A stretch of 64,000 bases of DNA from CBDCGS01 sp965216915. GTDB taxonomy: Bacteria > Pseudomonadota > Alphaproteobacteria > UBA828. How positions within the stretch are numbered: the stretch's first letter is position 1; the number at the start of each line of letters is the position of its first letter. This document shows, in pieces, positions 9,359 through 18,004 of the stretch. Made by a program: the position numbers and the translations under genes. The notes beneath the pieces are model-generated. The model saw only the letters and a list, made by a program, of their open reading frames with translations, did not search any database and was not told the origin of the DNA. Location: the NCBI GenBank assembly GCA_965216915.1, contig CBDCGS010000011.1:124001-188000 (forward strand), read 5' to 3'.

Positions 9359-9831
9359 GCCTCCGCGGCGCTTGGCGCGCCGCCGGGCGACCAGCGCGCC
9401 GCTGCCACGTCGTCGGTCGCGCGCGCCGCGACCCAGCGAGAGCCCTCGCCCGTTTCCTCACGCTTCCAAAACGGCGCCTTCGTTTTGAGCCAGTCGATGA
9501 GAAACGCGCAGGCGTCGAGCGCCGCTTGGCGGTGCGCCGAAGCGGTGACCACCAAGACGATCTGATCGCCGGGCTCGAGACGGCCGTAGCGATGAATGAT
9601 GAGGCTCGCCTCGAGGGGCCACCGCCGCGCGGCTTCGGCGTCGATCTCCGCCAGCATCTTCTCGGTCATGCCGGGGTAGTGCTCCAGCGTCATCGCTTTG
9701 ACGGCGTCGTCGCCCGCGACATCCCGCACGAGGCCGACGAAGGACGCGACGCCGCCGATCTCCCGCCGGCCGGCCGTGAGCGCCGCGATCTCGGCGCCAA
9801 CATCGAAGGTCTCCGCCTGGACCTTGATCAT
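9334..9831 (-). CDS. moaE: Molybdopterin synthase catalytic subunit MoaE
   Basis: Large subunit of molybdopterin synthase (165 residues), which transfers sulfur from MoaD thiocarboxylate to precursor Z. It has the conserved core GGVASFVGLVRD and LEHYPGMTEKMLAEI, and the active-site lysine segment WLKTKAPFWKREE. The start ATG 10 bases after the moaD stop gives the usual MIKVQ-type N-terminus. It ends the uvrC-pgsA-mobB-moeA-moaD-moaE string. The stop lies inside the 3' end of the convergent ilvE, giving the protein a polar alanine-rich tail. Confidence 0.92.
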   Translation of the reverse strand: MIKVQAETFDVGAEIAALTAGRREIGGVASFVGLVRDVAGDDAVKAMTLEHYPGMTEKMLAEIDAEAARRWPLEASLIIHRYGRLEPGDQIVLVVTASAHRQAALDACAFLIDWLKTKAPFWKREETGEGSRWVAARATDDVAAARWSPGGAPSAAEAQARTKAS

Positions 9832-9841
9832 CGGCGCGCCC

Positions 9842-10099
9842 CTACGCGCCGCCGCCGGTGACGGGCGGAAACAGCGCGACCTCGTCGCTGTCGGCGATCG
9901 CACGGTCGAGATCGGCAAAGTCCTGGTTCACCGCAACGCGGACCACCGAGAGATCGTCGAGGGCCTCGGCGTAAGCGGTGCCGCGCCCGCGCAACCATTC
10001 GATCAGCTCGCGCACTGTGCCGACATCGCCCGGAAGCGTGACCTCCTCGCTGTCCCGGCCAATCCGCTCGCGCAGCCATGCGAAATAGAGCAACGTCAT
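9842..10099 (-). CDS. moaD: Molybdopterin synthase sulfur carrier subunit MoaD, with two extra C-terminal residues
   Basis: An 85-residue ubiquitin-like sulfur carrier. It starts MTLLYFAWLRERIG and ends DEVALFPPVTGG followed by Gly-Ala. In the family the terminal Gly-Gly is adenylylated and converted to a thiocarboxylate, so it is normally the very end of the chain. Here two further residues follow it. Either a protease trims the tail, or a glycine other than the canonical one cannot be activated. The start ATG overlaps the moeA stop as ATGA, and moaE follows after 10 bases. Confidence 0.92.
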   Translation of the reverse strand: MTLLYFAWLRERIGRDSEEVTLPGDVGTVRELIEWLRGRGTAYAEALDDLSVVRVAVNQDFADLDRAIADSDEVALFPPVTGGGA

Positions 10100-11367
10100 C
10101 GGTACATCTCGTTGAAGGGCAGAAAGTCGACCATGGCGCCGGCCTTGAGCTCGGTAACCTCCTCGGCAAGCTCGATCAGGCCATCGGCGAACACGGTCGA
10201 GCTGAGGATGCCCGCCCCATCGCGGCGGAACTTTTCGGCACCGACCGAGCCGTCGGGTCCGGTCGCGAGGCGGGCGCGCAGCCACTCACGCCGGCCGAGC
10301 TTCTTCTTGTAGTCGAAGGCGGCGCGCACCTGGTAGTGGGCCGGCTCGATGCGCGCGCAGCCGCCCAAGCGCAGGATGAGCGGACGGGCGAAGCGCATGA
10401 ACGTGACCATCACAGCGACCGGGTTGCCGGGCAGGCCGACGAACGGCACGCGCCCGACCTGGCCAAAGGCGATCGGCCGGCCGGGCCGGATTGCGAGCCG
10501 CCAGAAATGGAGATGGCCCAAGGCCTCGACCGCGGCCTTCACGTGATCCTCGTCACCGGTCGACATGCCGCCCGAGGTCAGGAGCAGATCGTGGTCGCCG
10601 GCCGCGTCGGCGAGCGCGTCGCGGATCGCGTCGAAGCGATCCGGTAGGATGCCGAGGTCGGTCACGGCGCAGCCCAGGCGTTTTGTGAGCCCGACGATGG
10701 CGAAGCGGTTGGCGTCGTAGATGCCGCCGGGCGGCAACGCCGCGCCGGGTTCATGGACCTCGTCGCCGGTCGAGAACACGACGACCCGGAGCCGCCGGTA
10801 GACGCTGAGCGCCGTGCAGCCGACCGATGCCGCAAGTCCCACCTCCTGTGGTCGGAGCCTGATTCCCGCCGCGAGAATCGTCTCGCCGGCCCGGATATCC
10901 TCACCGGCAGAGCGCCGGTTCGCGCCTTGCTTGATCCCGGGCGGAATCACCACATCGTCGCCCTCCGCACGGCAATCCTCCTGCATCAGCACCGTGTCGG
11001 GGCCGGGCCCGCCGTCTCCGCCCGGCATCGGCCCGCCCGTGAAGACACGGATCGCCTCGCCGCGCTTGGCCGGGCGCCCGAGCGGGTGGCCCGCCGCCAC
11101 CCGGCCCGTGCAGGGAAGCCGGGTGTCGGCGTCGCTTTGGAGGTCGTCGAAGTAGACGGCATAGCCGTCGACGGCGGCGTTGTCGTGGGGCGGCACGTCA
11201 CGCGGCGCGGTCACGGCCGCGGCGAGCACGCGCCCGTCGGCGTCCGCCAATGCGACCGTCTCGGTATCGGCAACCGGGTGCACCGTAGCCTCGAGGCGCG
11301 CGAGCGCCTCGGCTGCGGGCGTCAATGCGCCGCCGAAGGCAAAGCAGTCGTCACTGAGCTGCGCCAT
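10096..11367 (-). CDS. moeA: Molybdopterin molybdotransferase MoeA
   Basis: A 423-residue enzyme that inserts molybdate into adenylylated molybdopterin. The conserved N-terminal block PPHDNAAVDGYAV is near residue 56, the nucleotide/metal region FSTGDEVHEPG and GGIYDANRFAI near the middle, the MoCF domain LLLTSGGMSTGDEDHVK near residue 260, and VGLPGNPVAVMV later. The C-terminal beta domain is present. The chosen ATG lies 17 bases inside mobB, giving a normal N-terminus, and the stop overlaps the moaD start. Confidence 0.92.
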   Translation of the reverse strand: MAQLSDDCFAFGGALTPAAEALARLEATVHPVADTETVALADADGRVLAAAVTAPRDVPPHDNAAVDGYAVYFDDLQSDADTRLPCTGRVAAGHPLGRPAKRGEAIRVFTGGPMPGGDGGPGPDTVLMQEDCRAEGDDVVIPPGIKQGANRRSAGEDIRAGETILAAGIRLRPQEVGLAASVGCTALSVYRRLRVVVFSTGDEVHEPGAALPPGGIYDANRFAIVGLTKRLGCAVTDLGILPDRFDAIRDALADAAGDHDLLLTSGGMSTGDEDHVKAAVEALGHLHFWRLAIRPGRPIAFGQVGRVPFVGLPGNPVAVMVTFMRFARPLILRLGGCARIEPAHYQVRAAFDYKKKLGRREWLRARLATGPDGSVGAEKFRRDGAGILSSTVFADGLIELAEEVTELKAGAMVDFLPFNEMYR

Positions 11368-11893
11368 GACGCTCCTCCCGGTCGGCGAGGCCGCAATGCC
11401 CGAGAATGAAGGCCACGATCTCGTCGAACGCATCGAGCGCGAACACCGCCGGCGAGAGGCGCTCCCGCACCGCGGGCGGGAGCGCATCGTCGGTCGCGAT
11501 CGCGACAATATTGTGGTTGCCAGTCGCCAACATCGGGTTGCCCGTTTCCGCGCGGTAGACCTCGAGCTTCTCGTGCCGGCTCGCCTTCCACCCCTCGACG
11601 AGCGCGAGATCGACCTCGCTCAATTGATCAAGCATAGCATCCAAGGTCGGCTCGTTCTCGTTGCGGAGATCGTGCGTGACCGCCCAACGGTCGCGCCCGG
11701 CCAGCACGATGTCGCGTGCGCCGGCCTTTCGCCACCTCTCGGCCGGGTGGCCGGCCGGGACGAAGTCGAACCCGTGGTGGGCGTGCTTGACCGTCGCAAC
11801 CTTGAGCTCGGCCGCACACAGCCGCGGCAGCAAGCCGTCGATCATCGTCGTCTTGCCGCTGCCCTTCCAGCCGGCGATGCCAAAGATCCTCAT
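11351..11893 (-). CDS. mobB: Molybdopterin-guanine dinucleotide biosynthesis protein MobB
   Basis: A 180-residue P-loop GTPase that assists conversion of Mo-molybdopterin to its guanine dinucleotide form. The P-loop is GWKGSGKTT at about residues 8-16, followed by the family motif VKHAHHGFD and later LVEGWK. It follows pgsA by 12 bases and its 3' end overlaps moeA by 17 bases. MobB implies that some enzymes in this cell use the dinucleotide cofactor, unlike MsrP at the right edge, whose family uses plain Mo-molybdopterin. Confidence 0.9.
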   Translation of the reverse strand: MRIFGIAGWKGSGKTTMIDGLLPRLCAAELKVATVKHAHHGFDFVPAGHPAERWRKAGARDIVLAGRDRWAVTHDLRNENEPTLDAMLDQLSEVDLALVEGWKASRHEKLEVYRAETGNPMLATGNHNIVAIATDDALPPAVRERLSPAVFALDAFDEIVAFILGHCGLADREERHGAAQ

Positions 11894-11905
11894 GATGGCA
11901 CCATT

Positions 11906-12526
11906 CTACCCGCCGGCATCCGTCGGAGTCAGGAGGTGACGCAGGGCCGCGCGGGTATAATCGATCGCGGTCACCCAGGATAGGGCGACGGCGAGCCAGA
12001 GCAGCGCCTCACCGGCGCTGCCGAGCAGAGCGGCCGTCGGCCCCGCGAACGCCGGCGCGGCCAGAAGCACACCGATCGCGGCCATTTGCGCGGCGGTCTT
12101 CCACTTGGCGAGCCAGCTGACCGGAATGGTGATCTTGCTGGCTGTGGCCTCGCGCAGACCGGCGACCAGGAACTCGCGGCATAGGATCGCGACCACCGCC
12201 GCCGGCGCGGCGCGCTCGAAGACCGCGAGCATCACGAGCAGCGCCGCGACCAGGAGCTTGTCTGCGATGGGGTCGAGGACGCGGCCAAGCTCGGATTGCT
12301 GGCCCAGCCGGCGCGCGAGCCAGCCATCGAAGAAGTCACTGACCGCGGCAAAGGCGAACAGAGAAAAGGCGAGCCAAACACCGACCGCGCCCTCGATGTA
12401 GAACGCGCCGACGACGACGGGAATCACGAGAATGCGGCCGAACGTCAGGAGGTTCGGCACGCCGAAGAGCGTGCTGTGGCGCGGCGGCACTGCGGCCCGC
12501 TCAGGCGTCGGCGTGGAAGTGCTCAT
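11906..12526 (-). CDS. pgsA: CDP-diacylglycerol-glycerol-3-phosphate 3-phosphatidyltransferase
   Basis: A 206-residue integral membrane enzyme that makes phosphatidylglycerol phosphate, the committed step to phosphatidylglycerol and cardiolipin. It carries the CDP-alcohol phosphotransferase signature, with DFFDG, AR, G and DPIAD spaced as DG-x2-AR-x8-G-x3-D-x3-D at about residues 63-88, and about four to five hydrophobic helices. A proline-rich, polar N-terminal stretch of about 20 residues precedes NLLTFGRI. Its start overlaps the uvrC stop by 26 bases, the common alphaproteobacterial uvrC-pgsA arrangement. Confidence 0.9.
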   Translation of the reverse strand: MSTSTPTPERAAVPPRHSTLFGVPNLLTFGRILVIPVVVGAFYIEGAVGVWLAFSLFAFAAVSDFFDGWLARRLGQQSELGRVLDPIADKLLVAALLVMLAVFERAAPAAVVAILCREFLVAGLREATASKITIPVSWLAKWKTAAQMAAIGVLLAAPAFAGPTAALLGSAGEALLWLAVALSWVTAIDYTRAALRHLLTPTDAGG

Positions 12527-14351
12527 AGATCGCCTTCGCGACGGTCTTGGAAATGCCGTTCACCTTCTCGAGGTCGGCGAGCCCGGCACGGCTCACCTCG
12601 CGGGCCGAACCGAAATGATGGAGCAGCGCCTTCTTGCGACGCGGACCGATGCCGGCGATCTCATCCAGCACCGAGCGCCCGGCGCTTTTGGCGCGCCTCG
12701 CGCGGTGGGTGCCGATCGCGAAGCGATGCGCCTCGTCGCGCAGACGCTGCAAGAAGTAAAGCAGCGGATCGCGCGCGCCGATGCTGAGCGGCGCCCGGTC
12801 GGGCAAATAGATCCGCTCGCGCCCCGCGTTGCGGTCCGGCCCCTTGGCGATCGCCGCGACGGGCAGGTCGGAAATGCCGAGGTCCGCAAACACGCGGCGC
12901 GCCTCGCCGAGCTGGCCCGGCCCGCCGTCGATGATCACCAGATCCGGCCAGGCACCGTCGGCCCTCCCGGGATCCTCCTTCATCAGCCGGCCGAAGCGGC
13001 GCGTGAGAACCTCGCGCATCATGCCGTAGTCATCACCCGGGGTGACCTCGCCGCTGCCATCGGCCTTGGCGGTGCGGATGTTGAACTTGCGATAGCCGTT
13101 CTTGATGAAGCCCTCGGGACCCGCGGTGATCAAGCTGCCGATCGCGTTCGTGCCCGCAATGTGGCTGTTGTCGTACACCTCGATGCGCTGCGGCACGCTG
13201 TCGAGCTCGAAGCGCGCGGCCAGCGTCTCGAAGAGCTTGCGCTGTGTCGCACTTTCGCTCAGCCGACGCGCCAGCGCGCCACGGGCATTGCGCGCGGCGT
13301 CCTCGACGAGCCGCCGCTTCTCGCCCCGCACCGGGCGGCGGATCTCGACCCGGCGGTTCGCCTTGACCGAGAGCGCATCGCCGATCAGGCCGCCATCGCT
13401 CGGCCACGCGTTGACCAGAATAAGCGGTGGGGCCTCACGGCTCTCGTAGAATTGGCCGATGAAAGCCGCCAGCACGGTTTCCACCGTCTCGTCCTTGGCG
13501 TGGCGCGGAAAATAGGCGCGGTTGCCGTAGTTGCGCCCGGCCCTGAAAAAGAAGACCTGCACGCAGGTTTGCCCGGCCTCCTCGTGGATGGCGATGACAT
13601 CGGCATCACCCAACGCGGGCAGATTGATCCCCTGGTGCGACTGGATGTGCGCGAGCGCGCGGATGCGATCGCGATAGACCGCGGCGGTCTCGAACTCGAG
13701 CGCCTCGCTCGCCGCGGTCATGCGTTCGGTCAGCCTGTGCTGCACCTCCTGACTGCGTCCGGCGAGGAACGCCCGTGCCTCTTCCACGAGGGCATCATAG
13801 TCGGCCTTTGCGATGCGGCCGACGCACGGCGCCGTGCAGCGCTTGATTTGATATTGCAGGCACGGCCGCGTGCGGCTCTCGAGCACCGAATCCGAGCAGG
13901 AGCGGAGCGGAAACGCCCGCTGCAGCGCGTTGATCGTCTGGCCCACCGCGCCGGCGGAGGCGAACGGCCCGAAATACTCGCCCTCCACGGTGCGCGCGCC
14001 GCGGTATTTCGTGATCTGCGCCCACATGTGGTCGCGCCGCAGAAGAATGTAGGGGAACGACTTGTCGTCGCGCAGCACGATGTTGTAAGGCGGCTTGAGG
14101 CGCTTGATCATGTTGCTCTCAAGGAGCAGCGCCTCGATCTCGTTGTCGGTGGTGATCACCTCGACGGCCGCCGTGGCCGCAATCATGCGCTGAAGGCGAA
14201 TCGGCAGGCCCGCAATGTTGGCGTAGGTGACCACGCGTTTCTTCAGGCTTTTGGCCTTGCCGACATAGAGCGGCTCGCCGCGCCGGTCGACCATGCGGTA
14301 GACACCGGGCCCCGTCGGCATTGTCTTGAGCGCCGCCCGGAGCGCTGACAC
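12501..14351 (-). CDS. uvrC: Excinuclease ABC subunit C
   Basis: Nucleotide-excision-repair endonuclease of 616 residues, making both incisions around a lesion marked by UvrA and UvrB. It contains the N-terminal GIY-YIG domain (PGVYRMVDRRGEPLYVGKAKSLKKRV), a UVR motif near residue 215, the endonuclease-V-like catalytic region (VYDNSH, LVIIDGGPGQL) and C-terminal helix-hairpin-helix repeats (LDEIAGIGPRRKK, VNGISK). The GTG at 14351 is inferred because the GIY-YIG domain begins about 15 residues later, as in E. coli, and no other in-frame start lies nearby. The frame is open further upstream without homology. Confidence 0.92.
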   Translation of the reverse strand: MSALRAALKTMPTGPGVYRMVDRRGEPLYVGKAKSLKKRVVTYANIAGLPIRLQRMIAATAAVEVITTDNEIEALLLESNMIKRLKPPYNIVLRDDKSFPYILLRRDHMWAQITKYRGARTVEGEYFGPFASAGAVGQTINALQRAFPLRSCSDSVLESRTRPCLQYQIKRCTAPCVGRIAKADYDALVEEARAFLAGRSQEVQHRLTERMTAASEALEFETAAVYRDRIRALAHIQSHQGINLPALGDADVIAIHEEAGQTCVQVFFFRAGRNYGNRAYFPRHAKDETVETVLAAFIGQFYESREAPPLILVNAWPSDGGLIGDALSVKANRRVEIRRPVRGEKRRLVEDAARNARGALARRLSESATQRKLFETLAARFELDSVPQRIEVYDNSHIAGTNAIGSLITAGPEGFIKNGYRKFNIRTAKADGSGEVTPGDDYGMMREVLTRRFGRLMKEDPGRADGAWPDLVIIDGGPGQLGEARRVFADLGISDLPVAAIAKGPDRNAGRERIYLPDRAPLSIGARDPLLYFLQRLRDEAHRFAIGTHRARRAKSAGRSVLDEIAGIGPRRKKALLHHFGSAREVSRAGLADLEKVNGISKTVAKAIYEHFHADA

Positions 14352-14493
14352 GCCGCGCTCAAGCGAGACCCCCTCCGAAACGAGGGCCGTCGCGTCATCC
14401 TGGACGGAAGTGGTCGGTCGCTCGATGCGAACGTCTACGATGGTTCGTTCCCGCCGATGCTGGGTTTCCAGATACTGCGGCGCTCCGGCGCCG

Positions 14494-15141
14494 TCAACTC
14501 GACCCGCCCGCGGGCTTGGCCGCGATGTCTTGCATGAGAGCCCCGATGGCGCGGTCTTCGACGCCGGGGTGCGCGTCCAAGAACCGGGCGGCGCGCGCAA
14601 TATCGCCGGGCGTCCGGTTCTGGCTGAGCTTCGCCTTGCCCTCCAGCCGCGCGATCGGCAGGGCGAACGCGACGACGGCGCGCGCGAGCCCCTCGCGCAC
14701 CGACGGCGCCACGCGCTCCACCGTCCACGGGCACTTCGGCGCAAGGGCAGTCTCATGCACGGCCACCAGATCCTCCAGCAGGCGGTCGCGCGCGGTATCC
14801 TCGAGCAGCCGTGGGGCACCGTACGCGTGAACGGCCACGTAATTCCATGTCGGCACGAGGTTGGCCTCCGCATACCAATCCGGCGATATGTAAGCGTGCG
14901 GACCTTGAAAAATCGCAAGCGCCTCTTTCGTGCCGTCGAAGGCGCGCCAGATCGGGTTGGCGCGCGCGACGTGGGCGCGGAGCATGCCGTGGGGCTTCGG
15001 GTCTCGATCGAGCAGGAATGGCGCATGCACCGCCTCGAGGCCGCCGTCGGTCGCCGCGACGAGCGTGCCGAAAGCGTTGGCGGCGATCCACCCGTGCAGG
15101 CGGTCGATGTCGTCCTCGCGGAAGGCTGACGGCTGGTACAT
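14494..15141 (-). CDS. FMN-binding split-barrel protein, PaiB family
   Basis: A 215-residue protein of the PaiB family, originally described as negative regulators of sporulation and protease genes in Bacillus, with a split-barrel flavin fold. Family landmarks are MYQPSAFRED at the start, HAPFLLD, HVARANPIW, YISPDWY and the TWNYVAVHAYG block. A redox or FMN-linked regulatory role is family knowledge; nothing here shows a target. The ATG at 15141 fits the family N-terminus. It is upstream of uvrC on the same strand (142-base gap) and divergent from tetR. Confidence 0.85.
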   Translation of the reverse strand: MYQPSAFREDDIDRLHGWIAANAFGTLVAATDGGLEAVHAPFLLDRDPKPHGMLRAHVARANPIWRAFDGTKEALAIFQGPHAYISPDWYAEANLVPTWNYVAVHAYGAPRLLEDTARDRLLEDLVAVHETALAPKCPWTVERVAPSVREGLARAVVAFALPIARLEGKAKLSQNRTPGDIARAARFLDAHPGVEDRAIGALMQDIAAKPAGGSS

Positions 15142-15258
15142 GGTCGCGCGCTCCGATCTGCGGTGTGCTCCGCCGCGGGGACCAAGCATGCCCGAGTCCG
15201 CGATGGCGCGCACCTGGCGCGCAACCGACACGCAACCCGCCGCGATGAAGCGGTCTCT

Positions 15259-15287
15259 TGCAATAAAACGAACGTTCGTGCTATTTA
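15259..15287 (+). promoter_or_regulatory. Candidate tetR promoter with embedded 12-bp palindromic operator
   Basis: The perfect palindrome ACGAACGTTCGT lies at 15268-15279, between a -35-like TTGCAA (15259-15264) and a -10-like TATTTA (15282-15287) separated by 17 bases. TetR-family operators often contain GAACGTTC cores. A dimer bound here would block RNA polymerase, so the downstream TetR gene is probably autorepressed. The -10 match is weak. There is no Shine-Dalgarno sequence, and the ATG follows the -10 by 6 bases, suggesting a leaderless mRNA. Confidence 0.55.
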
Positions 15288-15293
15288 ACCACG

Positions 15294-15905
15294 ATGCAGA
15301 AGGGCGAACGCACCCGCGAGACGATCCTGGCGCGCGCGCATACGCTCGCCAGCATCAGCGGATTGGACGGCCTGACCATCGGCGCGCTCGCCGCCGACAC
15401 CGGGCTATCCAAGAGCGGCCTGTTTGCGCATTTCGGCTCGAAGGAAGCGCTGCAGACCGCCGTGCTCCGCGCCGCGGGAGAACGCGTGTCGACATGCGTT
15501 CTGGCGCCCGCCCTGCGCCACCCGACCGGCATCGCGCGTCTGCGCGCGCTCTTCGCCAACTGGCTCGAATGGGACGGCCACGGCTCGGCCGGGGGATGCC
15601 TCCTCGTGGCGGCCGCGGTCGAGCTCGATGACCGCGACGGCTCGGTGCGCGAGACCCTCGTGGCACTGCAGCGCGATTGGTTGGCGTCGCTCACACGGAT
15701 CGCCGCGCGGGCCCAGCGCGACGGCGATTTCCGCGCCGATCTCGACCGCGAGCAATTCGCGCATGACCTGCAGTCGGTCATGCTCGGCTATCACTTTGCG
15801 AAGCGTTTGATGCGCGATCCGGAGGCGGAACGGCGCGCCCACACCGCCCTCGAGCGGCTGATCACCGATGCGAAAACCGCGGAGGCGGACGATGCCGGCC
15901 ATTGA
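15294..15905 (+). CDS. TetR/AcrR family transcriptional regulator
   Basis: A 203-residue regulator with an N-terminal TetR helix-turn-helix (LTIGALAADTGLSKSGLFAHFGSKEALQTAVL at about residues 26-58) and a helical ligand domain with the YfiR-like pattern GGCLLVAAAVELDD. It is translationally coupled to the downstream alpha/beta hydrolase, with a 14-base overlap, so the hydrolase is its most likely target along with itself through the palindrome just upstream. The ligand is unknown. Confidence 0.9.
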   Translation: MQKGERTRETILARAHTLASISGLDGLTIGALAADTGLSKSGLFAHFGSKEALQTAVLRAAGERVSTCVLAPALRHPTGIARLRALFANWLEWDGHGSAGGCLLVAAAVELDDRDGSVRETLVALQRDWLASLTRIAARAQRDGDFRADLDREQFAHDLQSVMLGYHFAKRLMRDPEAERRAHTALERLITDAKTAEADDAGH

Positions 15906-16848
15906 CCTCGCCACGGCCTACGACAGCCAGGCCGGGCGCCGGTTCGGCCTGCGGCGATTGATGCGCGGCGGCGCGTGGACCTTCGGTGCGATGTTCCCAA
16001 CGCTCGCCTCGCACGCGCTCGAACGCGTGTTTCTGACGCCGATCGTCAACACTCGCCTCGCGCTCGATGACGGCCCGCTCACCGCGGACGCCGCGTTGCA
16101 CCTCCCCCACGGCGCGGGCCGGCTTGCCACCTGGCACTTCGGCGACGGCCCGACCGTGCTGTTCATCCACGGATGGGGCGGGCGCGCGGCACAATTCGCT
16201 GCCTTCATCCGCCCCTTGGTCGAGGCCGGCTATCGCGCCGTGATGTTCGACGCCCCGGCCCACGGCCTCTCGAGCGGCCGGCAGACCCATCTCATGGACT
16301 TCGTGCGCGCGACCTCCGTCGTCGCCGATGCGCACGGGCCGCCCGTCGCGGTGGTGGCGCACTCCTTCGGCGCGCCAGTTGCCACGTGGGCCATCCACAG
16401 CGGCCTTTCCGCGGAGAGGCTGGTGCTGTTCGCGCCACCGGTCGACATGTCGCGCTTTGTCGATTTCGCGGCGCGCTATGTCGGCTTTCCAAACCGGGTG
16501 ACGCTTCGCCTGCAGCGCCGGCTCGAAGCGCGGTTCGGGATCACGCTCGCGGAGCTTTCGACCGATCGTGTCGCCGCCTCCCTCGGTCTGCCGCTGCTCG
16601 TGCTGCACGATGTGGAAGACCGGCAGGCGCGCTGGCAGAGCGGCGCTGCCGTGGCCGAGGCGGCCGGCGGACGCTTCATCAAGACCGAGGGCCTCGGGCA
16701 CACGCGCATCCTATCGGCGCCCGAGACGGTGGGCGAAGCCGTCGCCTTCATCCGCGGCAAGCCGTGCGTTCGGACGCCACCCCACGCCGCGGAGAAACCC
16801 GGCGGCGAGGTGACGCATACAACTACGCCCGAAGACTGGAGACCCTAA
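15892..16848 (+). CDS. Alpha/beta hydrolase
   Basis: A 318-residue alpha/beta-hydrolase-fold protein. After an N-terminal region of about 80 residues, it has the oxyanion block VLFIHGWGGRAAQF, the nucleophile elbow AHSFGAPVA (serine at about residue 166) and a late histidine in GLGHTRIL. These form a plausible Ser-Asp-His triad for ester or lactone hydrolysis. The start at 15892 has GGAGG at good spacing and overlaps tetR by 14 bases, so the pair is one transcript. Substrate unknown; the regulator suggests a hydrophobic small molecule. Confidence 0.85.
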   Translation: MPAIDLATAYDSQAGRRFGLRRLMRGGAWTFGAMFPTLASHALERVFLTPIVNTRLALDDGPLTADAALHLPHGAGRLATWHFGDGPTVLFIHGWGGRAAQFAAFIRPLVEAGYRAVMFDAPAHGLSSGRQTHLMDFVRATSVVADAHGPPVAVVAHSFGAPVATWAIHSGLSAERLVLFAPPVDMSRFVDFAARYVGFPNRVTLRLQRRLEARFGITLAELSTDRVAASLGLPLLVLHDVEDRQARWQSGAAVAEAAGGRFIKTEGLGHTRILSAPETVGEAVAFIRGKPCVRTPPHAAEKPGGEVTHTTTPEDWRP

Positions 16849-16903
16849 ACGGGCTCACACCCTAAGAGGTCATCTGGAGCTCAGGGCAAGCCGAACCCCA
16901 AGA

Positions 16904-16916
16904 GTTTAGGCTAAAC
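16904..16916. repeat. 13-bp palindrome downstream of the alpha/beta hydrolase gene
   Basis: GTTTAG-G-CTAAAC is a perfect inverted repeat in a short AT-richer patch between convergent genes. A CCTAAAC at 16844-16850 could pair with the same GTTTAGG as an alternative stem. No T-run follows. Possible weak terminator or protein site; nothing else is seen in the gap. Confidence 0.3.
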
Positions 16917-16945
16917 CCTATCCAGCAAATGACGCGACGAACCAC

Positions 16946-18004
16946 CTAGCCCAATCCGGCCGATGCGCGCTCCCAGCCGGCCTTGGCGAGCGCCCGCGCC
17001 CGGTCGCCGAAATCGAGGGCATTGGGCGCGCTGGCGTTGCCCATCAAGCCCCGGTGATAGACGCCTTGGCTGATCGCCGCCATGCGGAAAAACGCGAACG
17101 CCAAGAAGAACGCCCAGTCGGCGAGCGGCGGCCGCCCCGCGCGTTCGCAATAGATCGCGAGATAGTCCTCCTCGGTCGGAATGCCCGCCGGCCGGCCCTT
17201 TGGACCGGACAGGCCCGGGAGGACCGACGATCCCGAATCCAGGTGGTAGGGCAGGCAATTGTAGGCAAGATCGCTGAGCGGATGGCCAAGCGTCGAGAGC
17301 TCCCAATCGAGCACCGCGATGACCCGCGGCTCGCGCGGGTGAAGGATCAAATTCCCGGGTCGAAAATCGCCATGAACGATCGTCGTTTCGTCATTCGCGG
17401 GAATCCGGCTCGGGAGCCAGGCGATGAGCTCTTCCATCGCAGGGATGGGATCGGTCTCCGACGCGCGGTATTGGCCGGTCCAGCGCTTGATCTGGCGTGC
17501 CACGTAGGCGCCCGGCTTGCCAAATTCAGCAAGGCCGACAGCGTGCCAATCCACCGTGTGGAGCGCCGCCATGGTCGCCGCCATGGATCGGTAGACCGCA
17601 CGTCTGTCGGCCTCCGCCATGTCCGGCAAGGCGGGATCGTGGGGCACGCGGCCCTCAACGTGGTCCATCACGTAAAACGTCGTGCCGATCACACTGGCGT
17701 CCTCGCACAAGAGGCGCATCCGCGGCACCGGCACGCCCGTCTCGGCCAGCGCCGCCTGCACCCGGTATTCGCGCTCCACCAAATGTGCGCTCGGCAAGAG
17801 ATCGCCCGGCGGCTTCTTGCGCAGGACGAAGCGTCCACCGTCGGATGTGATTAGAAAGGTCGGGTTTGACTGTCCCGCCTTGAACTGCTCGATCGCGCGG
17901 ATCGGGCCTGCCGGGGGCAGCGCGTGCGCCAGGTACGCGTTGAGGCGAGCGGTGTCGAACCGGTGCGCCTCGCGGATATCGGTGGTGTTGGTGTCTGAAG
18001 TCAT
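16946..18004 (-). CDS. Phosphotransferase family protein (APH / ACAD10-like kinase fold)
   Basis: A 352-residue protein of the aminoglycoside-phosphotransferase-like fold. Landmarks are the nucleotide loop FKAGQSNPTFLI with lysine in RFVLRKKPPG, the catalytic loop IVHGDFRPGNLI (HGDxxxxN) near residue 210, and the metal motif VIAVLDWELSTLG. Close relatives sit beside acyl-CoA dehydrogenases and may phosphorylate hydroxyacyl intermediates; drug resistance is not implied. It is divergent from the MDR oxidoreductase across a 109-base gap. Confidence 0.85.
   Translation of the reverse strand: MTSDTNTTDIREAHRFDTARLNAYLAHALPPAGPIRAIEQFKAGQSNPTFLITSDGGRFVLRKKPPGDLLPSAHLVEREYRVQAALAETGVPVPRMRLLCEDASVIGTTFYVMDHVEGRVPHDPALPDMAEADRRAVYRSMAATMAALHTVDWHAVGLAEFGKPGAYVARQIKRWTGQYRASETDPIPAMEELIAWLPSRIPANDETTIVHGDFRPGNLILHPREPRVIAVLDWELSTLGHPLSDLAYNCLPYHLDSGSSVLPGLSGPKGRPAGIPTEEDYLAIYCERAGRPPLADWAFFLAFAFFRMAAISQGVYHRGLMGNASAPNALDFGDRARALAKAGWERASAGLG

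Noticed and set aside
14351..15263. Upstream extension of the uvrC reading frame to a 920-residue protein
   Set aside because: The extra region overlaps the paiB-like gene on the same strand, has no homology pattern and lacks in-frame starts near the GIY-YIG domain except the GTG at 14351.
16946..18004. Aminoglycoside resistance gene
   Set aside because: The kinase fold is shared with a large ACAD10-like family linked to fatty-acid metabolism, and nothing in the context indicates drug resistance.
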